64,000 bases of DNA from Sinorhizobium sp. BG8 (lineage in GTDB: Bacteria; Pseudomonadota; Alphaproteobacteria; Rhizobiales; Rhizobiaceae), in the NCBI RefSeq assembly GCF_016864555.1, contig NZ_CP044011.1:973001-1037000 (forward strand), written 5' to 3'. The stretch's first letter is position 1; each line of letters opens with the position of its first letter. This document shows, one piece after another, positions 7,796-17,144 of the stretch. A program made the position numbers and the translations under genes. A model generated the notes under the pieces. It saw only the letters and a list, made by a program, of their open reading frames with translations. It made no database searches and was not told where the DNA came from.

Positions 7796-9025
7796 ATGGC
7801 GGAGGTAGCCGGACCGGCGCAGGGCGCGTCGGCGGTTGTTCTGGACGCAACGGGAGGAGCGAACCAGATTCGCGTGCGCGCCTACAACGAGAGGCTCGTG
7901 ATGTCGCTCGTCCGGCGGCATGGCGAGCTTTCCAAGGCCGAAATTGCGCGCCGCAGCGGCCTTTCGGCCCAGACCGTCACTGTCATCATGCGATCGCTCG
8001 AGGCGGATGGGCTGCTTGACCGCGGAGAGCCGATGCGCGGCAAGGTCGGACAACCCTCCGTGCCGATGAGGCTGAATGCGGATGCGGTCTATTCCTTCGG
8101 CGTCAAGATCGGACGGCGGAGCGCAGACCTCGTCCTGATGGATTTCGTCGGCCGTGTCAGGTTCGAGGTGCGCCGGATCTATGCCTATCCCATGCCCAAA
8201 GAGATCCTGGAGTTCATTACGAGCGGGATAGCCGAGCTGGAAAGCCGCCTGACGCCCGAGGAGCGCCAGCGCATCGCCGGAGTTGGCATTGCGGCTCCCT
8301 TCGAGTTGTGGAACTGGGCGGAGGAGGTGGGGGCACCCAAGGCCGCAATGGACCAGTGGCACGGCATCGATCTCCGGCAGGAAGTCGCTTCCCGCATTTC
8401 CTATCCCGTATTCCTGCAGAACGATGCCACCAGCGCCTGTGGCGCGGAACTCGTCTTCGGCCTTGGCCAGCGTTACCCGGATTTCATCTATTTCTTCATA
8501 GGGTCGTTCATCGGTGGCGGCGTGGTGCTGAACTCGGCGCTCTTCTCCGGCCGAACGGGAACGGCAGGTGCCGTAGGGTCGTTGCCGGTCCAGAGACGCG
8601 ACGGCAAGACCGTCCAGCTTCTGAAGATTGCATCCATCTTCGTACTTGAGAACCTGCTGCGCGCCCACGGCATCGACCCCCAACCGTTGTGGTATTCTCC
8701 CGACGACTGGATCGACTTCGGCGAACCGCTGGAAATCTGGATACAGGATGCGGGCGCCGCACTTGCCCAGGCAGTGATTGCGGCCGCCTCGGTCATCGAT
8801 TTCTCTGCCGCCGTCATCGATGGCGGATTCCCGCCATGGGTCCGCGTCCGCATCGTCGCGGCTGCGCGTGCCGCACTCGATGCGCACGACCTTCAGGGCG
8901 TGTCGATGCCTGAGATTCTCGAGGGCGAAGCCGGCAGCAGGGCCCGCGCGCTCGGCGGGGCCAGCCTGCCCCTCTTCGCACGCTACCTTCTCGACCAGAA
9001 CGTCCTCTTCAAGGAGCTCGCATGA
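7796..9025 (+). CDS. frcR: ROK family transcriptional regulator FrcR
   Basis: 409 residues: an N-terminal MarR-like winged helix (about 50-90, LSKAEIARRSGLS-x3-V) and a C-terminal ROK domain with GVGIAAP and QNDATSACGAEL. The zinc-binding CxCGxxGC of ROK glucokinases is absent. ROK repressors of this type respond to sugars or sugar phosphates. A GGGAGGAG site precedes the ATG at 7796, which rules out the 27-residue extension. It is divergent from frcBCAK, which it presumably represses, and is coupled to the mutarotase gene that follows. Confidence 0.85.
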   Translation: MAEVAGPAQGASAVVLDATGGANQIRVRAYNERLVMSLVRRHGELSKAEIARRSGLSAQTVTVIMRSLEADGLLDRGEPMRGKVGQPSVPMRLNADAVYSFGVKIGRRSADLVLMDFVGRVRFEVRRIYAYPMPKEILEFITSGIAELESRLTPEERQRIAGVGIAAPFELWNWAEEVGAPKAAMDQWHGIDLRQEVASRISYPVFLQNDATSACGAELVFGLGQRYPDFIYFFIGSFIGGGVVLNSALFSGRTGTAGAVGSLPVQRRDGKTVQLLKIASIFVLENLLRAHGIDPQPLWYSPDDWIDFGEPLEIWIQDAGAALAQAVIAAASVIDFSAAVIDGGFPPWVRVRIVAAARAALDAHDLQGVSMPEILEGEAGSRARALGGASLPLFARYLLDQNVLFKELA

Positions 9026-9453
9026 TGCTGAAGGGAATAGATCCGATACTGAGCCCGGAGTTGCTCTTCACCCTGAGAGCCATGGGTCATGGCGATGAGA
9101 TAGCAATCGTGGACGGGAACTATCCGGGCCTCGAGCACGCGCGACGTCTCATCCGCCTCGACGGCGTGCCTCTGATCCCCGTCCTCGAGGCCATCATGAG
9201 CGTCCTGCCGATCGACGACTTCGTCCCCGAGGCGATATTCCGCTCGACCGTCAAGCAGGATCGGGACCTGCTCGATCCCGTTCATCGGGAGATCATCTCG
9301 AGCTGCGCGCGGCTTGCGCCCGGAATGGCCGTCGTGCCGCTTCTGGGAGGTGATTTCTATCCGCGCGTGCGCGCGGCCCATACGGTGGTCCAGACGAGCG
9401 AGCCGCGGCTCTATGCCAATGTGATCTTGCGCAAGGGCGTGATCTATCCCTGA
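9022..9453 (+). CDS. RbsD/FucU family sugar mutarotase or pyranase
   Basis: 143 residues of the RbsD/FucU fold (LKGIDPILSPELLFTLRAMGHGDEIAIVDGNYP at the start), which interconverts anomers or ring forms of sugars such as fucose, ribose or fructose. ATGA overlap with frcR shows translational coupling; a second ATG at 9025 is an alternative. The link with frcR and a fructose transporter suggests it adjusts the ring form of the imported sugar. FucU-type length (about 140) fits better than RbsD, but the substrate is not settled. Confidence 0.8.
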   Translation: MMLKGIDPILSPELLFTLRAMGHGDEIAIVDGNYPGLEHARRLIRLDGVPLIPVLEAIMSVLPIDDFVPEAIFRSTVKQDRDLLDPVHREIISSCARLAPGMAVVPLLGGDFYPRVRAAHTVVQTSEPRLYANVILRKGVIYP

Positions 9454-9462
9454 CAGCTCTCC

Positions 9463-9480
9463 CTGTTCCCCGCGGAACAG
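9463..9480 (+). terminator. Weak hairpin after the frcR-fucU unit
   Basis: CTGTTCC (9463-9469) pairs with GGAACAG (9474-9480) across a four-base loop, 9 bases after the mutarotase stop. No T run follows, so termination is uncertain. Confidence 0.35.
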
Positions 9481-9558
9481 CCTCGCCCTTGGTAAGGTGC
9501 GAAAATCCTGCTTGCCGGATGGAACCGACCATTCGGGAACTGAACAGGAGAGACCCTG

Positions 9559-9747
9559 ATGCGCAAGTTCATCCTCCTCGCCGCGGCCCTTGGAGTTTTC
9601 GCCGTATCGTTCGCAGTTCCTTCGAAAGCCGGTTACTACGGCTATTCCAGCGAGCCCGGGCACCAGGTTTATTGCTACGTCAAAAAAATCCGCACCTACG
9701 ATTTTTACGGCAATCTGATCGTCAAGCGCATCCGTATCTGCGATTAA
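9559..9747 (+). CDS. Small secreted protein of unknown function
   Basis: 62 residues with a clear signal peptide (MRKFILLAAALGVFAVSFA, cleavage probably after SKA near residue 24). The mature peptide of about 38 residues is rich in Tyr and has two cysteines (in VYCYVKK and IRICD) that could pair. AGGAGA precedes the ATG and a strong terminator follows, so it is a stand-alone gene. I do not recognise a family. Short Tyr/Cys periplasmic peptides of this kind are common and little studied in Rhizobiales. Confidence 0.65.
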   Translation: MRKFILLAAALGVFAVSFAVPSKAGYYGYSSEPGHQVYCYVKKIRTYDFYGNLIVKRIRICD

Positions 9748-9773
9748 CCGGTTTCGCGAATCCTCCCCGCCTC

Positions 9774-9806
9774 GCCCGGCTGGCAGTTCCAGCCGGGCTC
9801 TTTGTT
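9774..9806 (+). terminator. Rho-independent terminator
   Basis: A 10-bp perfect stem (GCCCGGCTGG / CCAGCCGGGC, loop CAGTT) is followed by TCTTTGTT. It ends the small secreted protein gene 27 bases after its stop, before the convergent LysR gene. Confidence 0.8.
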
Positions 9807-9821
9807 CGGGGTCTCGTCGGC

Positions 9822-10730
9822 TCAAAGCTCCCAATAGGGAGGCGTGCCGAAAGCCGCGCGAAGATGTTCTGCCAGGGCACGAAGCTTCGCAGAGGGGTTC
9901 CGTCCGTCCGGGTGTGCCATGTAGATGAACTCGTCTTCGGGACGCACGCCGATATCGACCACCTTCAGTGCACCTTCGCGGATCGCAGGGCCTGCGATGA
10001 ACATGGGCAGCAGGGCGATGCCGAGACCGGCAATTGCCGCGTCCCTGATCATGTCTCCATTGTTGAGGCCGAGAGCCAGCCGGCCGCGCACCACGATCGT
10101 TTCGCGCGCGCCTTCCACATTGGTGAAACGCCAGTCCGCCACGCCGCGGTTCGTGTAGAAAATGCCCCTGTGACCATCCAGTTCTTCGAGTGTCGCCGGC
10201 GCGCCGTTTCGCTGGACATAATCGGGTGCAGCAACGAGAACCCGTCGGCTCGGCGCCAGGCGCCACGCCATCAGGCGAGAGTCGGGGATCGGGCCGTTCC
10301 GGATGACGGCGTCGTAACCTCCTGAACTTACGTCGACCCGCCGATCGTCGAGATCGAGCGTCATCTCGATCTGTGGATACTTTGCCAGGAACGGGTAGAG
10401 TGCAGGCCCGAGATGCAGGCGGCCGAAGGTGACGGGGGCGGATATCCTCAACGGTCCGATAAGCATGCCGCGGCGTTCCGCAATGTCGGACGTGGCGTCG
10501 GAGACTTCCCGGGCTATGCGGTTCGCGCGCGTCAGAAATGCCTCACCGTCTTCCGTCAGCGTGAGTTTGCGCGTCGTGCGATGAAGAAGGACGGTGCCGA
10601 GTTCCACTTCCAGGTCGGCCAGTCTCTCGCTGACGACGGATTTCGATAGTCGCAGCCGCCGGGCCGCTTCGCTGATTGAACCCGATTCCGCGATGGCAAC
10701 GAAACAGAGGATTGCGTCGAGTTTCATCAT
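9822..10730 (-). CDS. LysR family transcriptional regulator
   Basis: 302 residues with an N-terminal LysR winged helix (residues 1-60, SGSISEAARRLRLSKSVVSERLADLE) and a substrate-binding domain of the PBP2 CrgA-like type. The start is MMKL or the second Met. It is divergent from the SDR gene that begins 137 bp away, the classic layout for a LysR regulator and its target. The inducer cannot be read from the sequence. Confidence 0.85.
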   Translation of the reverse strand: MMKLDAILCFVAIAESGSISEAARRLRLSKSVVSERLADLEVELGTVLLHRTTRKLTLTEDGEAFLTRANRIAREVSDATSDIAERRGMLIGPLRISAPVTFGRLHLGPALYPFLAKYPQIEMTLDLDDRRVDVSSGGYDAVIRNGPIPDSRLMAWRLAPSRRVLVAAPDYVQRNGAPATLEELDGHRGIFYTNRGVADWRFTNVEGARETIVVRGRLALGLNNGDMIRDAAIAGLGIALLPMFIAGPAIREGALKVVDIGVRPEDEFIYMAHPDGRNPSAKLRALAEHLRAAFGTPPYWEL

Positions 10731-10867
10731 TGTTCGGAAAATCCGGAAAGCAGTTCTCGAATTCTCAGACTAATCCGAACGAATGGAATGCGCCATATTC
10801 GTTTTCAACAAGGGGCGGAAGTGAGGGCCACGACGGCGCCTCCACCCCAACCGAAGAGGATACGAGC

Positions 10868-11632
10868 ATGTCACGTCTCAATGGAAAGGTAGCAATCGTC
10901 ACCGGCGCCAGTGCCGGGATCGGCCGGGCAACGGCCAAGCTGTTCGTAGCCGAAGGCGCGAAACTCGTCGTTGGCGCTCGCCGGCAGGGCGAGCTTGATG
11001 AACTCGTGGCGGAAATCAGGGCAGCCGGCGGCGAGGCTGTCGCTCTCTCCGGCGACGTACGTTCCGAGGAATATGCCAAGGCGTTGGTGGAACTCGCCGC
11101 AAAGACCTACGGCCGGCTCGACATCGCCTTCAACAATGCCGGGACGCTCGGCGAGGGCGGCCCCAGCACGGGAGTCTCCGAAGAGGGGTGGAACGATGCC
11201 ATCGCGATCAACCTCACGGGTTCGTTCCTCGGCGCCAAGCACCAGATTGCCGAAATGGAAAAGCAGGGCGGGGGCTCGGTGATCTTCACATCGACGTTCG
11301 TCGGCTACAGCTTCGCCTTTCCCGGTGTCGCCGCCTATGCGGCAAGCAAGGCAGGGCTGATCGGGCTGACGCAGGCACTCGCCGCCGAATATGGGCCGAA
11401 GGGTATTCGCGTGAACGCAATTCTTCCTGGAGCCGTCGATACCGCGATGTATCGTGAGAAGAACAACACGGCGGAATCCCAGTCCTTCATCACCAACCTT
11501 CACGCCCTGAAGCGTGTCGCCGCTCCCGAGGAACTGGCACGTTCAGTGCTCTATCTCGCTTCCGACGACGCGGCCTTCGTTACCGGCACGGCCTCGCTGG
11601 TCGATGGTGGCATCTCGATCACCCGGACCTGA
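10868..11632 (+). CDS. SDR family NAD(P)-dependent oxidoreductase
   Basis: A 254-residue classical short-chain dehydrogenase. It has the cofactor motif TGASAGIG (12-19), NNAG (89-92), catalytic Ser142, Tyr157 and Lys161 (YAASK), and C-terminal LVDGG typical of the FabG/glucose-dehydrogenase-like branch. An Arg near residues 38-39 (GARRQ) suggests NADPH preference. AGAGGA precedes the ATG at 10868, so the long upstream extension is rejected. It is divergent from the LysR gene, which probably controls it. The substrate is unknown. Confidence 0.82.
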   Translation: MSRLNGKVAIVTGASAGIGRATAKLFVAEGAKLVVGARRQGELDELVAEIRAAGGEAVALSGDVRSEEYAKALVELAAKTYGRLDIAFNNAGTLGEGGPSTGVSEEGWNDAIAINLTGSFLGAKHQIAEMEKQGGGSVIFTSTFVGYSFAFPGVAAYAASKAGLIGLTQALAAEYGPKGIRVNAILPGAVDTAMYREKNNTAESQSFITNLHALKRVAAPEELARSVLYLASDDAAFVTGTASLVDGGISITRT

Positions 11633-11678
11633 GGGAAGCCCTCCACGCTTGGAAACACTAGTCTCCCAAAACAGGAAC

Positions 11679-11705
11679 GGGCGGCCGAGGCCGCCCGTTT
11701 CCGCA
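11679..11705. terminator. Bidirectional terminator between the SDR gene and lepA
   Basis: ACGGGCGGCC-GA-GGCCGCCCGT (11679-11700) is a 10-bp perfect stem with a T-rich tail on the minus strand (TTCCTGTTTT) and a short one on the plus strand. It serves both the SDR gene and the convergent lepA. Confidence 0.75.
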
Positions 11706-11731
11706 TTTCGAATGGTTTCGTAAGGCGTTGG

Positions 11732-13564
11732 CTATTCGTCGCCCATCTTGAGTGCCGCGATGAAGGCTTCCTGCGGAATTTCGACCTTGCCGAACTGACG
11801 CATGCGCTTCTTGCCTTCCTTCTGTTTTTCCAGAAGTTTGCGCTTACGGGTAGCGTCGCCGCCGTAGCACTTCGCCGTCACGTCCTTGCGCAGTGCACGA
11901 ACCGTCTCGCGGGCGATGATGCGTCCGCCGATAGCGGCTTGGATCGGGATCTGGAACATGTGTTGCGGGATCAGGTCCTTGAGCTTCTCGCACATGACGC
12001 GGCCGCGCTTTTCCGCCGCCGAGCGATGGACGAGCATGGACAGCGCATCCACAGGCTCGGCATTGACGAGGATCGACATCTTCACGAGATCGCTCTCGCG
12101 GTAGTCGGAAAGATTGTAGTCGAAGGAAGCGTAGCCCTTGGAGATCGACTTCAGCCGGTCATAGAAGTCGAAGACAACCTCGTTGAGCGGCAGATCGTAG
12201 GTCAGCATCGCGCGATTGCCGACATAGGTCAGCTCGGTCTGGATGCCCCGCCGATCCTGGCAGAGCTTGAGGATGCCGCCGAGATATTCGTCGGGCGTCA
12301 GGATCGTCGCCTTGATCCAGGGCTCACGGAACTCGGAGATCTTCACCACATCCGGCATGTCGGCCGGGTTGTGCAGTTCCTTCTCGGTGCCGTCGGTCAT
12401 CGTCAGCTGGTAAACCACCGACGGCGCGGTCGCGATCAGGTCGAGGTCGAATTCGCGGGACAGGCGTTCCTGGATGATCTCGAGGTGCAGGAGCCCAAGG
12501 AAGCCGCACCGGAAGCCGAAGCCGAGTGCAGCCGAGCTTTCCATCTCGAACGAGAAGGACGCGTCGTTCAGGCGCAGCTTGCCCATGGCGCCGCGCAGTT
12601 CCTCGAAGTCGGCGGCGTCGACGGGGAAAAGGCCGCAGAAAACCACCGGCTGCGCCGGCTTGAAGCCAGGAAGCGCTTCGGTCGTCGGGCGCTTGTCCTC
12701 GGTGATCGTGTCGCCGACGCGTGTATCCGCGACCTCCTTGATCGAGGCAGTGATGAAGCCGATTTCGCCCGGACCGAGCGAATCCATCGCGACCATCTTT
12801 GGTGTCAGAACGCCAACGCGCTCGATCGAGTACTTCGCGCCGGTGCCCATCATTCGGATCGTCTGGCCCTTGCTGAGTCGACCCTCGATGATGCGAACCA
12901 GAACCATGACGCCGAGATAGGTGTCGTACCAGCTGTCGACCAGGAGCGCCTTCAGCGGCGCTTTCTCGCCGCCCGGGCTCTTGGGAGCCGGCAGCCGGTT
13001 GACGATCGCTTCGAGCACGTCGGGAATGCCGAGGCCCGTCTTGGCCGAGATCAGGACCGCGTCGGAAGCGTCGATGCCGATCACTTCCTCGATCTGGTCC
13101 TTGATGCGGTCGGGCTCGGCCGCCGGCAGGTCGATCTTGTTGAGAACCGTCACGAGCTCGTGGTTGTTGTCGATCGCCTGGTAGACGTTGGCGAGCGTCT
13201 GAGCTTCCACGCCCTGCGAAGCGTCGACGACGAGCAGCGATCCCTCGCAGGCCGACAGCGAGCGCGAGACTTCGTAGGCAAAGTCCACGTGGCCGGGCGT
13301 GTCGATCAGGTTGAGGACGTAGGTCTCGCCGTTGTTCGCCTTGTAGTGCAGGCGCACGGTCTGAGCCTTGATGGTGATCCCCCGCTCGCGCTCGATCTCC
13401 ATGTTGTCGAGCACCTGCTCGGACATTTCGCGATCCGCAAGACCTCCCGTCGACTGGATCAGCCGGTCGGCGAGCGTCGATTTGCCGTGGTCGATATGGG
13501 CCACGATCGAGAAGTTGCGGATGTGGTCGAGGGGCGTGGAGGAATTGGTGCTCATGGGCGCCAT
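11732..13564 (-). CDS. lepA: Elongation factor 4 (LepA) ribosomal back-translocase GTPase
   Basis: 610 residues if it starts at 13564 (MAPMSTN), 607 from 13555. Domains in order: GTPase G with [17 protein letters not shown] and NKIDLP; EF-G-like domains II and III; domain V; and the LepA-specific C-terminus ending [19 protein letters not shown]. It acts on stalled ribosomes. The open frame runs upstream to 14998 without a stop, but that part is Arg-rich antisense shadow of the XRE and GNAT genes. There is no clear Shine-Dalgarno before either Met. Confidence 0.95.
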   Translation of the reverse strand: MAPMSTNSSTPLDHIRNFSIVAHIDHGKSTLADRLIQSTGGLADREMSEQVLDNMEIERERGITIKAQTVRLHYKANNGETYVLNLIDTPGHVDFAYEVSRSLSACEGSLLVVDASQGVEAQTLANVYQAIDNNHELVTVLNKIDLPAAEPDRIKDQIEEVIGIDASDAVLISAKTGLGIPDVLEAIVNRLPAPKSPGGEKAPLKALLVDSWYDTYLGVMVLVRIIEGRLSKGQTIRMMGTGAKYSIERVGVLTPKMVAMDSLGPGEIGFITASIKEVADTRVGDTITEDKRPTTEALPGFKPAQPVVFCGLFPVDAADFEELRGAMGKLRLNDASFSFEMESSAALGFGFRCGFLGLLHLEIIQERLSREFDLDLIATAPSVVYQLTMTDGTEKELHNPADMPDVVKISEFREPWIKATILTPDEYLGGILKLCQDRRGIQTELTYVGNRAMLTYDLPLNEVVFDFYDRLKSISKGYASFDYNLSDYRESDLVKMSILVNAEPVDALSMLVHRSAAEKRGRVMCEKLKDLIPQHMFQIPIQAAIGGRIIARETVRALRKDVTAKCYGGDATRKRKLLEKQKEGKKRMRQFGKVEIPQEAFIAALKMGDE

Positions 13565-13814
13565 ATAGCAGCGGCTTGAACGCCCGCAAAGCGGTAAATC
13601 GACGGTCTGTTCACCATGTTCGGGCATGCACCAGGGTTTCGCAGCCGGCAGCATCCCGGCCCGGGCATGAAGTGCGTTGCCGATCCCGTATGTCAGAGGT
13701 TTGCGAGGTGGGACCAACCCGGTGTGCGGTGAGGGCAAGATTACCCCTTCAGTTAGGTCGCAAGGGACCGAGTCGGTTGCCTTGAATGTCCTTCGCGAGC
13801 AAGCTCCTCTGCTC

Positions 13815-13843
13815 TTGACTCCATTAAAATGGATAAATAATCT
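13815..13843 (+). promoter_or_regulatory. Sigma-70-type promoter with start point at the XRE-cupin ATG
   Basis: TTGACT (13815-13820), a 17-bp spacer and TAATCT (13838-13843). Transcription would begin close to 13850, which is the A of the ATG, and no purine-rich ribosome site lies in front of it. The region is AT-rich and could also hold the regulator's own operator. A leaderless mRNA is inferred. Confidence 0.5.
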
Positions 13844-13849
13844 ATCATA

Positions 13850-14428
13850 ATGGAGACCGAAAACCACAATCTCGAAGGCGCGATCGGCGATCGCGTCCGG
13901 CTGCTTCGGACAGCGAAGTCGTTGACGCTCGATGAGCTCGCGACACGCGCCGGTGTGAGCCGCGCCATGATTTCCCGGATCGAGCGCGGGGAGGCGAGCC
14001 CCACGGCGCAGCTTCTCGCCCGCCTCTGTCCTCCGCTCGGCGTGACGCTCTCGACCTTCTTCGCGTTTGGCGAAACGCTGGAGAGCCCGCTGTCGAGACG
14101 CACGGAGCAGATTGTGTGGCGCGATCCCGAGACTGGGTATCTCCGCCGCTCGGTCTCCCCGCCGGGCACCCCATCGCGCGTGGAGATCATCGAGGTGGAG
14201 TTTCCGGCAGGTGCCCGCATTCCCTATCCGCCGGAAACGGCGAAGGAGGGGATGACACAGCATGTCTGGCTTTTCGCAGGTGAACTGGAGATGACGGTCG
14301 GCGACATCGTCCACCGGCTGAAGCCCGGAGATTGCCTCTACATGGGCATCACTGACAACCATGTGTTCCACAATCCCGGCAGCACGATTGCACACTACGC
14401 GGTCGTCCTCGACCGTGGTCGCGGCTGA
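13850..14428 (+). CDS. XRE-cupin transcriptional regulator
   Basis: 192 residues: an HTH_3 domain (about 10-68, with [27 protein letters not shown]) and a C-terminal cupin_2 domain (about 110-185). This architecture is used by repressors that sense small metabolites. The GNAT gene follows 18 bp later and is probably co-transcribed and regulated. The METENHN start is the only Met before the HTH, and it has no Shine-Dalgarno. Confidence 0.82.
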   Translation: METENHNLEGAIGDRVRLLRTAKSLTLDELATRAGVSRAMISRIERGEASPTAQLLARLCPPLGVTLSTFFAFGETLESPLSRRTEQIVWRDPETGYLRRSVSPPGTPSRVEIIEVEFPAGARIPYPPETAKEGMTQHVWLFAGELEMTVGDIVHRLKPGDCLYMGITDNHVFHNPGSTIAHYAVVLDRGRG

Positions 14429-14446
14429 GCGACGAAAGGCGACAAG

Positions 14447-14986
14447 ATGAGTGATATCCGTTTGATCGAAGCAGCCGAGGCGCGGGCCCGCATCGATGAG
14501 CTTTCCGCGGTGCTGGTCGATTGCGTGGAAGGAGGTGCTTCGGTCGGCTTCATGTCTCCATACCGGCTCGAAGACGCGCGTCCCTTCTGGGAGGCCGTCA
14601 TTGCGGCTGTCGCTGAGGATGCGACGCTGCTCTTTATCGCCGAGGTGGAAGGTGAAATCGTCGGAACAGTACAGGTCGGAATCCGGCAAATGCCGAATCA
14701 GCTCCACCGCGCGGACGTCAAGAAACTGCTCGTCGTGGAGCGTGCCCGCCGCCTCGGACTTGCCCGAGCCCTGATGTCTGCTGCGGAAGAGGCGGCGGCC
14801 AGGCGCGGCAAGACGGTCCTCGTGCTGGACACGGCCACGGGAAGTCCGGCGGAGGAGGTCTATGCACGCCTTGGCTGGGAACGCGTCGGCGTCATTCCGG
14901 ACTATGCGCTCTATCCGGATGGACGCTATTGCGGAACAACGCTGTTCTACAAGCGGGTCGGCCCTGTCGCGATGGCTGCCGCCTGA
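14447..14986 (+). CDS. GNAT family N-acetyltransferase
   Basis: 179 residues with the GNAT acetyl-CoA loop ([24 protein letters not shown]) and the following strand [25 protein letters not shown]. The cytoplasmic substrate is unknown. It is the second gene of a unit with the XRE-cupin regulator, an arrangement often seen for acetyltransferases that detoxify a small molecule. AAAGGCGA lies before the ATG. Confidence 0.8.
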   Translation: MSDIRLIEAAEARARIDELSAVLVDCVEGGASVGFMSPYRLEDARPFWEAVIAAVAEDATLLFIAEVEGEIVGTVQVGIRQMPNQLHRADVKKLLVVERARRLGLARALMSAAEEAAARRGKTVLVLDTATGSPAEEVYARLGWERVGVIPDYALYPDGRYCGTTLFYKRVGPVAMAAA

Positions 14987-15148
14987 CCACGCACCCATAA
15001 GCGCGCGGACACGATCTTTGCCATGCTTCCGCCTCGGGCGCGACCTTGCGCGGAAATCCGCGGACCTTCGAAAAATTCAATCCTGCGAACTGCTTCCATT
15101 TGGACAGCTGCCGCTCTAACGTGCGCGCAAAACAAGAGGGAGCACGTT

Positions 15149-16174
15149 ATGCGCGTCATATTTTCCGAAGACCACAAGCTCAGGAATTCGAAGACCGAAC
15201 TCTACGGGGGGCAGTTGGTGCCACCCTTCGAGGCGCCCTTTCGTGCCGAGTGGATCCTGGCAGCGGTCAAGGAAGCGGGTTTCACCGACGTGGTTGCGCC
15301 CAACGAGTATGGCATGGAGACGGCTCTCAAGGTCCATGACGCGGGATTTCTGAAATTCCTAGAAACCGCCTGGGAGCGTTGGCAGGCCGCCGGCTTCAAG
15401 GGCGAGGCAATCGCGACGTCGTTCCCCGTTCGCCGCACTTCCCGCCGCATCCCGAAGGATATCGACGGGCAGATCGGTTACTACTGCAACGCCGCCGAGA
15501 CGTCGATTTCCCCTGGTACCTGGGAAGCTGCGCTGTCGGCCATGTATTCGGCGCTCTCGGGCGCGGATCTGGTGGCGAGCGGCCACAAGGCAGCATTCTC
15601 GCTCTGCCGTCCCCCGGGGCATCACGCCGGGATCGACATGTTCGGTGGCTACTGCTTCATCAACAATGCTGCCGTCGCCGCCCAGCGCTTGCTCGACAAG
15701 GGCGCAGGCAAGGTCGCGATCCTGGATGTGGACTTCCATCACGGCAACGGGACGCAGGACATCTTCTATGAGCGCGGCGATGTGTTCTTCGCCTCGCTGC
15801 ATGGCGATCCAGCGGAAGCCTTCCCTCACTTCCTCGGCTATGCGGAAGAGACCGGCAAGGGGGCCGGCGAAGGAACGACACAGAACTATCCCATGGCGCG
15901 CGGTACGCCCTACAGCGTCTGGAGCGCGGCGATGGAAGATGCCTTGCAGCGTATCGCCGCCTTCGGAGCGGAGGCGATCGTTGTCTCCCTCGGGGTCGAT
16001 ACCTTCGAGAAGGACCCGATATCCTTCTTCAAGCTGACCTCGCCCGACTATCTGACCATGGGCCGGCGGATTGCCGCGAGCGGCGTGCCACTGCTGGTAG
16101 TCATGGAAGGCGGTTACGGCGTTCCGGAAATAGGCCTCAACGTCGCCAACGTGCTCACGGGCATTGTCGGCTGA
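15149..16174 (+). CDS. Histone deacetylase family protein, acetylpolyamine amidohydrolase-like
   Basis: 341 residues of the arginase/deacetylase fold. The catalytic pair His158-His159 lies in RPPGHHAG, zinc ligands Asp195 and His197 in DVDFHHGNGTQD, and a third Asp in LGVDTFEKD. The size and the N-terminal MRVIFSEDHKLRNSKTEL pattern match bacterial acetylpolyamine amidohydrolases rather than AcuC. The expected reaction is deacetylation of acetylputrescine or related polyamines. GAGGGAG precedes the ATG at 15149. No polyamine genes are adjacent. Confidence 0.82.
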   Translation: MRVIFSEDHKLRNSKTELYGGQLVPPFEAPFRAEWILAAVKEAGFTDVVAPNEYGMETALKVHDAGFLKFLETAWERWQAAGFKGEAIATSFPVRRTSRRIPKDIDGQIGYYCNAAETSISPGTWEAALSAMYSALSGADLVASGHKAAFSLCRPPGHHAGIDMFGGYCFINNAAVAAQRLLDKGAGKVAILDVDFHHGNGTQDIFYERGDVFFASLHGDPAEAFPHFLGYAEETGKGAGEGTTQNYPMARGTPYSVWSAAMEDALQRIAAFGAEAIVVSLGVDTFEKDPISFFKLTSPDYLTMGRRIAASGVPLLVVMEGGYGVPEIGLNVANVLTGIVG

Positions 16175-16279
16175 CGGGCGTCGGGATCTGTGGGCGGCGG
16201 CGGTTTTGCGCCGCCGTATCATGTTCCTGCCGCAATCGGTAGCTTGAAGCAGAATCACGCAGAACTCTCGGGAGCCTTC

Positions 16280-16945
16280 ATGTACAAGAAAATTGCAATC
16301 GTTGCCGTTGCCGCCGCCTACCTCTCCGGTTGTACGACGACTGATCCCTATACGGGCGAACAGAAGATGTCGAACACGGCCGGCGGTGCGCTGATTGGCG
16401 CGGGACTCGGCGCGGCGACGGGCCTGCTCGTCGGCAACAATCCCGTTCAGCGGCGCAACGCGGCCCTGATCGGCGCCGGTATCGGTGCGCTCGGTGGCGG
16501 TGCGATCGGCAACTACATGGACAACCAGGAATCGGAGTTGCGCGCCCAGCTGCAGGGAACCGGTGTTTCGGTAACCCGCGCCGGCGACCGGATCATCCTC
16601 AACATGCCCTCGAACATCACGTTCGCAACGGATGCGGACCAGGTGATTCCGGCCTTCTATCCGACGCTCGATTCTGTCGCGCTGGTGCTGAAGAAGTTCA
16701 ACAAGACCCTTGTCGACGTCGACGGTCACACGGATTCCACCGGTAGCGCGGCACACAACCAGGCTCTTTCCGAGCGCCGTGCCGGCTCGGTTGCAAACTA
16801 CCTCGCGGCGCGTGGTGTCGACCAGCGGCGCATGTCCGCCGTGGGTTACGGCAAGGATCGGCCGATCGCTTCGAACGCCACCGAGGCCGGTCGCGCTCAG
16901 AACCGCCGCGTCGAGATCTCGATCTCTCCGTTGCGCGAGAGCTGA
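16280..16945 (+). CDS. OmpA-family outer-membrane lipoprotein
   Basis: 221 residues. The signal peptide ends in a lipobox LSGC, with lipidated Cys18. It is followed by Gly-rich segments of the Gly-zipper type (about 35-85, GGALIGAGLGAATGLL and GAGIGALGGGAIG) and a C-terminal OmpA peptidoglycan-binding domain (about 110-218, VDGHTDSTGS and NRRVEI). This is the YiaD / Pal-like architecture that anchors the outer membrane to the wall. GGGAG precedes the ATG. Confidence 0.88.
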   Translation: MYKKIAIVAVAAAYLSGCTTTDPYTGEQKMSNTAGGALIGAGLGAATGLLVGNNPVQRRNAALIGAGIGALGGGAIGNYMDNQESELRAQLQGTGVSVTRAGDRIILNMPSNITFATDADQVIPAFYPTLDSVALVLKKFNKTLVDVDGHTDSTGSAAHNQALSERRAGSVANYLAARGVDQRRMSAVGYGKDRPIASNATEAGRAQNRRVEISISPLRES

Positions 16946-16952
16946 TCCTTCC

Positions 16953-16984
16953 TGCCGGGACGGGCCATATGCTTCGTCCCGGCA
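16953..16984 (+). terminator. Hairpin after the OmpA-like lipoprotein gene
   Basis: TGCCGGGACG (16953-16962) pairs perfectly with CGTCCCGGCA (16975-16984) over a 12-base loop, 8 bases after the stop. The tail is not T-rich, so termination strength is uncertain. Confidence 0.5.
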
Positions 16985-17144
16985 TGGCTTGCCGGCTATC
17001 ATAGATAGATTTCGGCCTGGCGATCTTGTTTGCAGGGCGTGACAGCAGGCATTCCATCAAATTCGCTGAACTTCAGTGTCATAACTATCAATTTGAACAT
17101 GCATGCGCTTCCAGCTAGGACCTCTTTCCCTAGGAGGATGCATC

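Noticed and set aside
11939-13579. A 546-residue open frame antisense to lepA
   Set aside because: It is a GC-rich shadow without a ribosome site and its translation is unlike any protein; lepA on the other strand is unmistakable.
13565-14998. N-terminal extension of lepA to 1088 residues
   Set aside because: The added part is antisense to the XRE-cupin and GNAT genes and normal LepA length is reached from 13564.
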